A stretch of DNA of 64,000 bases from Ziziphus jujuba (taxonomy: Eukaryota; Streptophyta; Magnoliopsida; Rosales; Rhamnaceae): the NCBI RefSeq assembly GCF_031755915.1, contig NC_083379.1, positions 13,129,501-13,193,500 on the forward strand, written 5' to 3'. The position numbers and the translations under genes were made by a program. This document shows positions 10,665 through 22,698 of the stretch, piece after piece. How positions within the stretch are numbered: position 1 is the stretch's first letter; each line of letters begins with the position of its first letter. The notes under the pieces were generated by a model. That model was not told the DNA's origin and did not search any database. It saw only the letters and a program-made list of their open reading frames with translations.

Positions 10665-13565
10665 TGTAACACCCCGTACCAAAAAAAAATCCAAGATTAA
10701 ACGAGTTTGACCAAATTGACTAAATTTGATCAAGTTTGACCAAGTGAACAATGTATGGGTTCAAGTTGATTTTTTCAATAGCCAATATTTTTGGTTTGAC
10801 TAAGGTACCATTGTGTAGATCTCATCGATACGAGTTCCTAGACTGGCAGCATACCAAATTCTAAGTTACGGGTAAAAAGTTATAATTCTAAGAAGTTTTA
10901 AGCATAAATTTTAAATCAGTGTCCAAGCCAGTCTCCAGTTTTTGTCTGTTAGTGACCCAAGGCTTTATATAAGCCTAGGTAAGCGGGTCAAACAGGAAAC
11001 AAAGCCCAAAATACCTATTTCTTCCTTAAAACCCGAGAAATTCTCTCCTTAGACCCGTGGGTCCGAACTGGATCGTTTCGACCCGTTTACCGTCAAACCG
11101 GGTCACCGCCATTTTGCCCATTTTCGGCCAACCACCACTTACACGTGCCAGCCACCTAAGAAGGTCACCTGAATGGGAGCTCAACCGTGAAATTTCACGG
11201 CAAGAAGTGGCCGGACACGCCCAGATCGGGCTGGCGAAGTTTGCGGCGACTAGCGAGGTGGGTCGTCGGATTTTCTCATTTCTTGGCCGTTTCAGGCCAA
11301 CCCATACACCCTTTCCACTATTTTCAACCCCTCTGAACTCATTCCCGTGGTAATTTTGTCCAGATTCCTCACCGTTTGAAAGATCCGACAACGGGAAGTT
11401 TCTGTTGACGCTTCAACAGTGTTTTCCGGCCACCGGAGGAAACTTTGGACCAAGGTGCGGATACTGATTAGCTCCTTGTCTCTTGGGCTTTCTGTCAAGA
11501 TAAAGTTTGTGAATTTTGGTGGTCGTTTGATAATTTTTCCAGTTTTGGATCAATTAGTTAATTTTCGAATAAGTTTGAGACTATGTTTAGACAAAATTGG
11601 TCAAATTAGCTAAAATTGGAGTTGAATTAGTGAAATTGGATATTATTAGGACCCATTAGGTGGTTCAATTTCAAAATATTAGGCTTCGAGTGAAAATTCC
11701 CAATTTTGGGTACCAGATACTAAGGACACGCGGTATAATTGGACTGTCCGGTGTCCAATTTATGCAATTTTATAGTACTGTAAATTATGTTGAGACATTA
11801 GGATTATACAGTGTGTCTGGTTTAGTTTTTTGGAACCTGAGGAATATTTTGTTATATTACAGGCACTCAAGTTGAGCCTGGAGGTGATCCTGTAGAGGAG
11901 TAGGCGTGAGCATCTACAGTACTGTGAGTGGTTACATCATTTTTAAATGATTTGGGTATATAGTATAGTATATATGTGGTTTAAATATTTTACGTATATA
12001 TCATTTGATTGAAATGTTGTTTTATGCATATATAAATATTTGCTTTCACATATATGTGTTATCATTTTATATGACTTTTGATAATATTTTAAGTGATTTT
12101 CAAGTTTAATGGATCCATAAATGGATTTATGGTATTTAAATATCTTTGTAATTAAATTGAGATTTTAAATCATTTTGGAAACCATTTGGTTTGAGAAACT
12201 AGATTGAAAATCATATGATTTTAAGCATGATCAAATATTTTATATTTTTTTGTACTTAAAATTGGTTTATGGTGAATATATTTCACTGTGGTATTTCTGG
12301 TTTTCGTATGAAATGATGTTTTGAGATTTTGAAGTATTTAATTAAACGGTGGAAGTTTAAATGTTAAATTATGAATTATGATACAGTATCGTTTGGAAAA
12401 GTATATATATAATCTTATAAGATTGTTTCATGTACACTGTATTGGTTATTTTTAAATTGATGTACCATGGAATGCCAATACCTTGGATTAGTATTATATT
12501 ATATTATATTACCGCGTGCTGGGTTTACCACGGTGCCGTGAGGTTGGTTTCATCTAACGGTTATCTATTATTACCACGAACTATGAGGTCGGATTTATCC
12601 GACAGTTTATTATTATTACCACGGTGCTGTGAGGTTGGTATCATCCAACGGTTTATTATTGCCACGGACTATAAGATTGAGTACATCCCGACGGTTATTT
12701 ATTATTTCCATGACACCGTTCATAGATTGAGAGTCATGAGGTGAGTGTATCCCACGGTTTGCATATTGGTACATCGTATTGTACATTGTATGTATTTGTA
12801 TATATTGTTGATTTACAAATATTGTGGTGATTTCTACTTTTTCATATTTATTTGGTGGAACTGTATTCATTATATTTTATGCCCAAATGTTTATATCATG
12901 ATTTGAGACATTTTATAATATTACAATGATCATTCCTTTATACTTTTGTGCATCGGTTTTTATGATATTAATTGGGGTATAAGTTTGGGTTTTGTGAAAT
13001 GATTTTTAAACGGGGAACTTTTCAAACGAGTGTAACGAGAGGTCTTGAGAGAAAGATTTTTCAGAAGTAAATCATTATTTTTCTATTATACTATGCCACT
13101 CACTGAGATTCATTTATCTCACGTTTTATTGTTTTAAATTCGTTCTCCTAGGCCTAGGCAGCTAGTAACAGAATAGCTTGCGCACAGCTTATCGCTTGTT
13201 TCCTTCCACTGCGGCAGCCGTATTTATCCTTTCTTTACCTGTTGTTATCTTCTGCATTTATTTATTACTTATTTGTACTCATAGACTTTGTTGACATTCT
13301 TAGAATGCTCTGATTTTAAATATGAGACTCTGTAGAAACCATAGTACTCATGTGTGTAGTTATGGCCTGTAGTACAGTAGGCCAGTTGTAGACTTATTTA
13401 TATATATATTTATATATTTGAGGTATTAATGTTAATGCTAGTGTTTGATTATCTACGTTTTAAGGTGAGGTTCCATTGGATATTTTCTAGGGATTGTCCA
13501 GTGGGACTTCACTAGACGGGATCATCCGGGAGGTCCTGAGAGGGTTTCCGAGGTGGGTCCTGTCA
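10665..13565 (+). repeat. 3' LTR of the host gypsy element
   Basis: Runs from TGTAACACCCCGTACC to GGTCCTGTCA, 2901 bp, directly after the polypurine tract. The last 269 bp match the 5' LTR fragment at 1-271. It shares the TGTAACACCCCGT start with the nested solo LTRs but is otherwise a different family. The five bases after it are GATTT; the matching left target copy lies outside the window. Confidence 0.93.
12513..12745 (+). repeat. Degenerate tandem repeat of about 60-70 bp inside the 3' LTR
   Basis: Three to four imperfect units follow the pattern ACCACGG, TGAGGTTGG, CATCCAACGG, TTTATTATT (for example near 12530, 12578, 12617 and 12660). No coding content. Confidence 0.65.
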
Positions 13566-15060
13566 GATTTGTCCACATATGCATAGATCAATAATAACTA
13601 TCTCAACAGCCTTTTATCCAAAAAAAAATTTATGAGAATTAGAAAATATGAATAGCAGCTTCTTAGGTTTTCTGTTTTGTTAGGCAACCTTAAGTTCTCT
13701 GGTTCGGTTAGGGTGTTCTTGTACATTATAAAATCAAGTTGATTTGCATTCTTTGAGAGTCAATCTAATTACAAAATAATCATCAAAGTTTCATGAAATT
13801 CACCTGCGAAGCTACTATTAGTAATTTTATGTTTAAATTAAATGGTAAAAATTAACAGAACAATGTTAAGTGATAATTTTTAGTAATGTGGAATCTAAGT
13901 GTAACAAGGGTTATTTATTTATTTATTTTTAAATGATGGAGGTTTAAATGAACATTTCCCTTATATATAAGATAAGATTGATGATTTGCCAAAGTCTTAG
14001 GAAAAATAAAAAATAAAAAACACCTTGGAGGTGACCATTTACTTTTAAAGGTTCTGTAAAACATTGTGAAGTTTTTTCTAAAAACAAGATTTTTCTTAAA
14101 AATTCAATTTTTTTTTAAAAAAAAAAAACTCAATAAAAATGTATATAATTAATTAATAACGATAAATAATCTTTTGCATATTTATTATTAGAAACTAATT
14201 TTAAAATTAAATGTACATTTATATTATTTGAAACTAAACGATGTCAATTTCTATATCATATCATATAAGTAATTATTAATATTTATAAGTGAAAATGCTT
14301 TAATAGAAAATTTTAAAAAAATATAATTTTTTAAAATATATTAATTTTTCAATTTTTTCTGGACCTCTCAATCTTAGGTCCCTGGGGTTGCATGGATTAT
14401 GGTCAACAGGGGAGTTTTACGGGAGATATATATATGAAAAATATTGACGGAGGATATCCCACTTATGACAAAATTACCATAAAAAAAAAAAAAGTTAATG
14501 ACAAATGAAAAAAATAAATTGAAATTGACTATTGGAATATAAAAATATGATATAAACTACGAAATTTAATCATTGATTAGAGATCTTAACAAAAATAAAT
14601 AAATTGAAATTGATTACTGAATTAATAATATGTAATATAAACGAAGAAATTTAATTATCGATTAGAGATCTTAGCAAAAACTAATTACCTAAATAAAATT
14701 AATGCTTGAAGTCTGTTTGTTTTAGAAGTCTAGACTTATATCACTAATCAAACTCGTTTAATCCTATAAATATAATTTAATATAGAATTCTACTTATATT
14801 AAAATTCTAGAGTTATATTCCTAATAAAAATTTTTTTTGGTAAATATATTCCTAATAAAATTTGTTAATAATAAAAATCTATAAAAAAAGAAGCGGTGAC
14901 CGAAATCTTCTTCATTCTTGCATTACGTATTCATTCATTTAGTACGTAAAAAAGACGTGGGGCCCTTAATCCAGAATTGAGAGATAGGAAAGAAATAGAG
15001 AGAGTACATATTCTTGCATTAATTTTTCATTACTGATCGAGTTAGTAGTAAGTAGTAAGT
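13566..15060. other. AT-rich intergenic region with no gene seen
   Basis: No coding frame with recognisable content. Two diverged direct copies of an about 85-bp AT-rich segment lie at 14516-14597 and 14601-14690 (shared GAAATTTAAT and GATTAGAGATCTTA words). One copy of the same segment lies near 60889-60990, so this is the left edge of a segmental duplication. The last 150 bp are the presumed promoter and 5' UTR of the gene at 15061. Confidence 0.6.
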
Positions 15061-15936
15061 ATGGAGAAGAAGAGTGAAGAAGTTGATGAATATGAAAGCT
15101 GGGAAGAGATTGAGTTGAAGCGAAGGAGAAAAAGACAGAGAGAAGCTGCGAGACTTGCGTTAGATCAGATTCAAAGAAGCGTAGCGTTCGGTGATGATCT
15201 TGAAGCTGAAAAGGAGATGGGGTTACTGTGTGGCTGGTCGCCTTACTACTATGTTGGTGACAGAAATCGGCCATTATTAAGTGGAATGGGGTTGTCTCTG
15301 AAGCATGAGTTTGAAGATGGTGATGATGAGGACGAGGAGGTCATCTTTTGCGGTGATATCAACCTCAACCTCAACCTCAACCTCAACCTCAATCATGGCA
15401 GCGCTATTCAAACAAAAGCAGCCAACAATATTCAATCATTGTCAGAAAGACAGACTGCTCGGGTTGCTATGTTAAAGTCCCGCTTTATGGACGTAATCTC
15501 CAAGTCACAACACCAACTTGGTCTTCTTGATCATCGCACCAAAGACTTGAAGAAACAACAACAGCCAATGATCAAGTATCAAAATTTCGAGAGACCAATC
15601 GAGGAGAGCAAAACCAAATTGGCGGCTACCATTAAAGATCAAGATTTGAAGAAAAAGCCAATGTTCAAGAATCCATGTTTCCGGAGACCAAGCTGCAGTA
15701 GTAAAGATTTCAAGAAACAACAACAGCCAATAATGAAGCTGGATCCAACTGTCAAGAGGCCGATCAAGGAGTGCAAAGCCAAATCTGCTACCATTACTAA
15801 AGAACAAGATTTGAAGAAAAAGCTGATAGTGATCAAGGTCGATGGAGCTGGTATCAAGAAGCCGATGCAGTGCAAAAGCAAATTGGCTGCCATTAAAGCT
15901 AGCTTGAATCGGAGGAGGTGTTACATGTTGCATTGA
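15061..15936 (+). CDS. Orphan basic protein of unknown function, 291 aa, with internal K/Q-rich repeats
   Basis: I do not recognise the family. The N-terminus is highly charged (residues 1-40, acidic then RRRKRQREAARLALDQ, likely helical). Residues 51-71 carry KEMGLLCGWSPYYYVGDRNR. An acidic run follows at 84-93, and a simple repeat (NL)5 at 101-110 is encoded by a CTCAAC minisatellite. Residues 127-155 (LSERQTARVAMLKSRFMDVI) are the best conserved part against the copy at 61153. Residues 162-198 and 216-254 are two copies of a module framed by D(L/F)KKQQQP and QDLKKK. The basic composition suggests a nuclear location, but this is inference. The start ATG is the first in the frame and is shared with the pseudogene copy. 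Intronless over this span. Evidence for function is its open frame while the copy has decayed. Confidence 0.72.
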   Translation: MEKKSEEVDEYESWEEIELKRRRKRQREAARLALDQIQRSVAFGDDLEAEKEMGLLCGWSPYYYVGDRNRPLLSGMGLSLKHEFEDGDDEDEEVIFCGDINLNLNLNLNLNHGSAIQTKAANNIQSLSERQTARVAMLKSRFMDVISKSQHQLGLLDHRTKDLKKQQQPMIKYQNFERPIEESKTKLAATIKDQDLKKKPMFKNPCFRRPSCSSKDFKKQQQPIMKLDPTVKRPIKECKAKSATITKEQDLKKKLIVIKVDGAGIKKPMQCKSKLAAIKASLNRRRCYMLH

Positions 15937-16926
15937 AAATTCATCAGAGGTGCTACGTTGTGCTTGCTTACTTGTTAATCAAGAAACAAAAATATGTATT
16001 GCTCTGTACTCTGCTTATCTTGATTATAGTGAAAACATTGGCAACAAAGTGGACGTAGCTCTCACATTGAGAGTGAACCACTCTAAATCTTGTGTTCCAG
16101 TTTTATTATTTTTTGTTTTTCTGCATTATTATTAGTTCTCTTGTATTTAAAAATTTATAAATAAACAATTAAAGAGAGATTGATTTCTGAAAGAATAAAA
16201 GCAACTTGGATAACTTTAGGGCAAAATATCATTACTATATTTTCGAAGACAGCAAACATTGTTTTTAAGGGAAAGGAAAACATCTTTTTAAGTATAGCTG
16301 TACACATGCACATATTGATTAATAATTTACATTAATTAATAATTTTTTTCTTTTTTTTTTTTCGGTGAATACATTCTTTAATTAATATTTGCAAGAGTAT
16401 CAAATTTAAAGGGTTGTTTTTAATTACTGCCACAAATAAACGTGGTGTGGCCTGTGTATTAGGTTTTTATTTTTTTACTTTTTATTTTTCCTCCTTGAGG
16501 TTACGGGTAGACCAAAATTGCGGTTTGCAGTCAACTCAAATCTGCTTGAGCACTCTCAAAGAAATTTCTGAAACCAAAACAAAATCAGCAACTGGAATAA
16601 ATTCTCTTTGTCATCATTTGCTTCATGCATAACAATTTGTAGGCCTATTTTTTTTCTTCTCCATGTTTTCTGCAAATTAAGTAGATCATTTAATTATTAT
16701 TATCAAACGTCGATAATAATTCTAGTTCAGATTTGACCATCGATTATGATTTAAAAAAAAAAAAGATTTGACCATTGATTATTGATTCAAAGTATATTCC
16801 GATTAAGGGTTCCTTGGACCTGAAAGTGATCGGCATTTTGACCTGACTTATAAAGAAACCTAGACCATTACTCGATTGGACATTTTAGGAGCTATATTAT
16901 TGGTCGTCTTTTTTATTTTATTTTAT

Positions 16927-16987
<61 letters not shown>

Positions 16988-17760
16988 AGATAAACATTAG
17001 GCAACGTTTTCAGAGTGTTGCTATTTCCACGATCAGAATTACTTTTCTCACTGTAATTTTTTCGAAATTACAAATAAGTCCTTTCGGTTTTTTTATTTTT
17101 TTTCAGTTTGATTTTTTAAGGTTTCATGTTGGCTTCTTCTTCATCGCATCGCCGACAAATTCCTGCCCAATCTAGGCATGATCGAACACCTTCAAAAATT
17201 TGACCTATTTCCTTTAATGGGTCTCTGGCATAATACTTCTTCAACGCTTCCCAGCTTTAGTTTCTTAGATTTGTCGAACAATTGGATCTCTGGCGACATG
17301 TCTGAGGATGTAGCACTAATTTTGCCTTCTCTTCCACCAATATCCCATTATCAAAAGTAGCTTTTTTCTTACTGAACCATTACACAAAATTCTTGTATAG
17401 ATAACATGTCATTCGTCCTTGTCAACAAGGACAATTGATAATAATTGGGGTCCAAATAGTCCAGTGTACCCTGAGAACCTATAAAAACAAGCTCTCGAAA
17501 TACCAAAAGCCTCAAAAGTCCAAAATCTTTCTTGTTTATAGTTGATTCTAGAGCTTTTTAGTTTTTGAAACTTGCTCTATGCCAATGCAATTGTTTTTTT
17601 TTTTTTTTTTTAAATATAATAACAGAAAAAAAAAATTTAATTTTTTAAAATATAATAATAAAAAATAAGAGGAGTTTTTAGTAATTTTATAGAAAAGTGC
17701 AGTGGGAAAAGAAATTTCAATGGTGCAAATAGCAGCACTCACGTTTTAATTCCTTTTCCC
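15937..17760. other. Downstream flank and intergenic DNA with simple repeats
   Basis: 15937-16140 is probably the 3' UTR of the orphan gene, since it aligns with 61825-62000. 16915-16988 holds ATT and GAT trinucleotide runs. 17178-17360 could encode 60 residues with LDLSNNWISGDM, reminiscent of one plant LRR, but with no extended domain. T- and A-runs lie near 17594-17630. No supported gene. Confidence 0.55.
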
Positions 17761-18191
17761 TCCTTTCGAAAACCGAAACAGAGCTTCCTCTTCCTCTTTA
17801 CCTTTGCTTACTCTTATCCACAACAAAATAGCAGCTGTAGAGCAAGCCTGATCTGATGTAGGCCTTGCGCCACAGCCACATCTCAGATGTATCGGTTCTC
17901 TTTCTCTACCACTTTTTATTGTTTCACCAACCCTAGACCCAGATCTTCCAAAGCTTCTTCTCAGAATTTCACCATGACTTCTCACTCTCCAAGATTCTCA
18001 CGGAGATGAGCAGTTTTCTGGCGCTCTTAACCTTTTTTTATCCCCCCAATATCAGCTACTTAGCTCTTCTTACTCTTGTTGATTGATCAAACTTTTTCTT
18101 CAGTTAACCTACTTTATCTTCCAGTTGTTTTTTATCGCCGATGCAAGCAATAAAAAAAATTTGGAAAATGGTGGTTTTGATTCGTAATTTT

Positions 18192-18230
<39 letters not shown>

Positions 18231-18370
18231 TCCCGGTCATAGAGTCTAGCCCTCGCCATTTTCTTCAATTTCTTGGTAAAAAATCGAAACGAAATAATTG
18301 ACCCCCCAAAAAAAACCATGTGCAATAGAAGAATCTTGTTTGATTCTGTCAATTTTTTTTTTTTTTTTCT

Positions 18371-18403
<33 letters not shown>

Positions 18404-20056
18404 TAAAATAATAGTCTTTTGGCTTTCTTTTTGTCTAAGAAATTTGATTTTCTTTTGTATTTGTTCTAATGGGCTTGTGAATTCCAGAAGGAAATGGAGA
18501 GTGAAGAAGAGATGAATCATGGACCATGGTGGTGTCTATGAGATATGCTTGGATAAGATAGTGCTGCGGAAATGGCTATTGTTAAAGGTTGAGAGCATGC
18601 TTACTGGTTTATTTGATCAATTTCATATCTGGCTTTACTTATTTAGGTTTATTATTATTTTATTTCGCTGTGCTGCATTTGATAGCCGTATAAATTCTTT
18701 TTAGACAACTAGGAAGCTGCTTTAGCCTTGTAGTTGGCTTTCTTTTGTGTGGTTCTGGTTGTGCTTAATGTGCTTTTCTTCTGATTTAATTTCCGCTGAG
18801 ATTAGTTCTATTATTATTATTGTTTTCCTTTTATCTCGGTTTCGTTGTGGGGTGGGGTTGGCAATGGTGACTGTTATGCAGACTTTTGGTTCGTGTGATC
18901 TCCAAAAATATAATTAATTTTATGACTAGTTTATGTCTTATCATAATTACCATGCGGAAGTTGTAAAGGGTGAGAATGCAATTAGATTTATGATTCATGA
19001 GGCCTTCTTTTGTACACTTAATTAAGAGGGCTAAACTCATTGTTTTTGCTTTAACTAGTGAATAATTTGCTCTTTTGATGATGTGGCACTTAATTCATTG
19101 TATTCAGTGCTTATGTGCAATAGCTGATTTGGCATGGTCGTTGGCCATATATAAGTATATATAGTTATATATATTTTGCTATGTGTGGTACGTGTGAGAG
19201 CTTGGGTGAGCTGAGCATTCTTTGTAGCTAGAGTTGTGTAGAGAGAATGAGCCTCCATTTAGCTTTTGCAGTGAGATGCCATTGAAGAGCTGTTATAAGC
19301 TTATAATCTGTATTTCCTATGAAGATTAATACAATCATACTTCCTTGTTGAGCGAGATGCAGTAGCATGATCTTGTGTTACTCTTTCTAAAAGATGGGTT
19401 AACTCATCTAGATTTCTTGTCTAAGAAAGTTTTCTTAAGTTCTTTTATTAATAAAAAAATGGTTCCTGTTTCTAATCACATGCATGTAAATTTAATTGGC
19501 TGAATATGCATGAAAATGTAGTATTTCAAGTCTAAACTCTTTGGTTTTGCGCTTAGATATTGTGTATTTTACATCTTTAGGATAACTTGAAAACAAGGTT
19601 GACTTGTTATGATATCGGTCATTAATTTTACTATCCTTTTTCCAGTTTAGGTGCTCTACTGTTTCTGAAACTTAATTCTGCCCCCTACTTATGGTTTCTT
19701 AAAATTAAATATAGACATTGTTTTTCACTATCTTTTTATGAGGTATCTTAAATATTTGTACGTTTATGAATTCTCATTAGTGTGAAAGAGTCACCAGGCT
19801 ATTTTGTCAATTGGCATTAAATTCTCCACTAACAAACAAATGATAAAAATATCTCCCACATAGAAACCAGTAGATCCTAGAAGTTAATATAGATCTTCAT
19901 CAGAAAACTTTGTAGCTAAACTTTTGAATGTGAATGAAATTGATCTCCATTTTATTAACAAACTAGCATAGAGAGAGAGAGAGAGAGAGAGAGTATAAAC
20001 AAGTAGAAAACACCTCACTACTATTTATCGGCTTATTCACCTTTAATTTTATAACC
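17761..20056. other. Intergenic region with possible orphan 5' exon; no supported gene
   Basis: 17761-18009 looks like a transcribed leader (CT-rich, then an ATG at 17887 with a 40-codon frame ending at 18009, rich in S, F and R); it could be a first exon but no continuation was recognised. 18193-18229 is a 37-base T run and 18377-18401 an AT run. 18511-18704 has a 61-codon frame without a domain. An AG dinucleotide repeat lies at 19972-19993, just past the 3' end of the F-box gene. 19998-20056 is the 3' flank that is duplicated at 22699-22758. Confidence 0.5.
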
Positions 20057-22501
20057 TTAACAAGAGTTACAGATAATATTGGTTAAGCCCTTGGCATTTC
20101 GGGTCAGGAAATTATGCAAATCGCTCCTTTCTTTAGACTCTCCAAAGTTCTCCATTTCAACTTCTACCAAGAAATGTCGCCAACATGTTGCCCAGCAAAC
20201 CGCATCCTCTTCAACTGCACACTTGTAACGGAACTGCATATATTTATATTAAATTTTGTTAATTTCATTAATAATGCATTGAATATATATTTATATATGT
20301 AAATCAGTCCCTTTCAGGTGTGGACATTCACAAATTATATAACTTGCAGATCCAGTATTTTCAATCTTAGAAACAATACACTGATTAAAAAGCATACCTT
20401 CAAAGAATACACTATGCCATCTTGAAATTTTATAGAAATTGTTTCCGGATGAGGAACAAACCATAGCAAACCTTCAACCAATTGCACAATATTATGCTTT
20501 CTGTACTTCACTTCTACCTTTAAATGTTTGAGATCGTACAATGGAGAAATCATGGTCTCTCTTATGTTTTCAGGATAAATCAATACCTTTCAAAAGTTAT
20601 AGAAAACAAACAAACAAGTTCAAGGTCAATCACTTTTTGAATAATAATAAAATTGAAAAATATATAAAATATATATTTAAAAAAAAAAAAAAAAAAAAAA
20701 ACCCCACACACACACACCCACCCACACGCCCACACACACTAAAGAAAGCATTAGTACTGCTACCGACACCTAGCTGGTTAATTACCAATGGATGTGGCAA
20801 TTAAAGTGCCATAATGATGTGTAACTATTTTATTGATGAAAAATTAATATAAACTAAATATGATTAAGTGAAATTCAATATAAAGCAATAAGATAATGAT
20901 ATGTCATTTATTTGGTACTAATATCATCATTGTAAATAAAAAAAGTAAGATATAAAATGGTTTAGTAAAAAAAGAAAGAGAGTGAGACAATATGGATAGG
21001 TAGGTATTACCTCTGTAGAGACATCATGTAGAAACAAAGTTTCGCATTGATTAAAGGATCCAATAAAATTCCTGAAAGGTCGATGATACTGTTCCGAGAT
21101 AAGAGAAGGTCTATTCAACCATAGTTTGGCATGAAGCTTAGACTTAGAGATGAGGAGCGGAGGTGAAGGCAGTAAATCCCCTCTGTAAATGAATGAAACT
21201 AAGTTTGGAGCTTCAATCTCAACTGTAGACAAATTCGCACATGTGCTCAAATTCAAGCTTCTTAGTTTCCCACCACAAAACTCAAGCTTGTTCAATAAAT
21301 TGCACCCTTTCAGCTCCAAGTGCTCAAGAAATAGAAATCTAGATAAATTGTCTTCAACCCATTTATCTGTCACAACACTAGCACCCCCCAGTTTCAGGCT
21401 TTTGAGATTTTTACAGTTGCCGATATTCATGCTCTTACAATGATTTTTCTTCTCCAAATCAAATACAAAAGATTCAAGGTATGGGGCTGTAATGTGAATA
21501 TTCTCTAGTCCTTGACATTTCATCAAAATCAAAGTTCTCAGATTGTTGCTGCTAAAACAAATATTCTTCAATCTTGTACAGTCATACAGCTTAAGAGTCT
21601 CAAGCAAGTTCAAGCTAGAAACATGGTCCGAAAACCACTCATTAGTTATAATTTCTGTGCTCTTGAACCGTAGGAATTTAAGAGTCTTGAAAGAGTTGGG
21701 ATCGAATAATATTTGACTTTGTTTTTGAAACAGCACATAAGCTGAGTATGAAAAAGATTCAAGACGGGCCTGAGGATCGATGCTAATCTTCACCAGCTGG
21801 GGACAAGAATTCAATACAACATGCTTGAGTTTATCACCAAGCAAGCTAATAGTTTCTAACCCAGTGCAGTAATTGAGACTAACATCCTCGATCAATGGAC
21901 AGCTCAAAACCAAATTACGATGCTCCAACTTCAAATTAAACCCATTAATCTTCAATCTAGTGAGGTGTTGGGCTGAAAAGATGGTATTTTGCAAATTGCA
22001 AACTTGGATTTCTTTGCTCAAGGGATAAACCCTTTCATTTGTCAAATTAAGCTCTTTGACTTTGTTGACCAATGAAAAATCTACCATCTTAGAAGCCAAA
22101 ACATCACTAGTTAATGGACTCACAAAACTCAGCCTGGGAAAACAAGTATCACTGTGATAATGAGTAAGTAATTCAAGAGATTTAGCCACAAAATCAGGGA
22201 AGAAGGAAATAATTTGGTAAGATTTAAATTTTTTTGAGCTTTTTGTGAATGAATCGAAATTGAAATCGAGTACTGGAATGGATTTAAATGCAGAGAAAAA
22301 CTTCTTGGAAGTCAAGCTGAAACGAATTGCATCCTCCAAAGAAAGCAAAGACGTGATTTTGATGATCAATGATTCAGGCAAGTCTGAGATTAGGTCATGA
22401 TCATGATGGATTTTCTCTAATTCTTCCATCTTCTTTATTTTCTTCAATGGCTGATCAACATAATATTCTCTCAAACTCGAATTCAAAGTTTCTTCTTCCA
22501 T
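20057..22501 (-). CDS. F-box/LRR (FBD-type) protein, copy 1, only copy with native 3' end
   Basis: Three exons are deduced by eye: 21011-22501, 20398-20586 and 20057-20233, all phase 0 with GT-AG borders (donors GTAATACC and GTATGC; acceptors GAAAG and TGCAG). The product is about 618 residues. The start is set at 22501 and not at the upstream in-frame ATG (22567) because a TATATAAA box overlaps that ATG. The F-box lies at about residues 36-75 (DLISDLPESLIIKITSLLSLE), followed by roughly 350 residues of irregular leucine-rich repeats (LKHVVLNSCPQL, LETLKLYDCTRL, LEHLELKGCNLL). Exons 2-3 give the FBD-like end (DLKHLKVEVKYRKHNIVQLVEGLLWFVPHPET). Such proteins are substrate receptors of SCF ubiquitin ligases; the target is unknown. 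Exon 2 beyond 20455 and all of exon 3 lie outside the tandem unit, so later copies lack them. Confidence 0.85.
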
Positions 22502-22555
22502 CTGATCGCAAGTTCTTTTTTTTATCACATTAAATTCTAATGTTAAAGCTAGAAT

Positions 22556-22563
22556 TTTATATA
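22556..22563 (-). promoter_or_regulatory. TATA box of F-box copy 1 (same place in every unit)
   Basis: TATATAAA on the minus strand, 55-62 bp upstream of the proposed start at 22501. Transcription 25-35 bp downstream would give a short leader and exclude the ATG at 22567, which overlaps this box. Confidence 0.6.
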
Positions 22564-22565
22564 GC

Positions 22566-22688
22566 ATAGGGGTTTTCTGATATTCATTATTCCAATTTAG
22601 ATTAGGAAACCTCTAATTTCCAAATTAGATTAGGATGTATAGGGGTTTTCTGATATTCATTATTCTAATTAGATTAGGAAACCTCTAA
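22566..22688. repeat. Tandem duplication (period 73 bp) in the F-box promoter
   Basis: ATAGGGGTTTTCTGATATTC begins at 22566 and again at 22639. The about 50-bp core is repeated nearly perfectly and ends in GGAAACCTCTAA both times. It lies just upstream of the TATA box, so it may carry duplicated promoter elements. Present in all six units. Confidence 0.8.
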
Positions 22689-22698
22689 GTAACTCCAG

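Larger units (their letters stand above)
1..13565 (+). mobile_element. Ty3/gypsy LTR retrotransposon, chromovirus Tekay/Del-like, degenerate and 5' truncated by the window
   Basis: The order is LTR, primer binding site, gag with CCHC knuckle, protease remnant, reverse transcriptase, RNase H, integrase, C-terminal chromodomain-like tail, polypurine tract, LTR, which is the Ty3/gypsy order. The long LTR (2.9 kb), the TGTAACACCCCG start and the initiator-Met primer site fit the Tekay/Del chromoviruses; the clade is assigned by family knowledge and was not tested by a tree. Gag and pol share one reading frame, and after allowing for the two nested insertions no frameshift is found, only nine in-frame stops. 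The visible 271 bp of 5' LTR differs from the 3' LTR at roughly 16-19 sites by eye, mostly transitions. The element cannot make a full polyprotein. Confidence 0.93.

Noticed and set aside
17178..17360. LRR receptor fragment (LDLSNNWISGDM)
   Set aside because: Only one LRR-like word in 60 residues; could be chance. Not annotated as a gene.
21189..21443. 84-codon plus-strand frame repeated six times
   Set aside because: Antisense shadow of the F-box LRR exon.
20927..22567. Single-exon 546-residue F-box protein
   Set aside because: The last 27 codons are intron sequence past a GTAATA donor, and the downstream exons supply the expected FBD-type end; the first ATG overlaps a TATA box.
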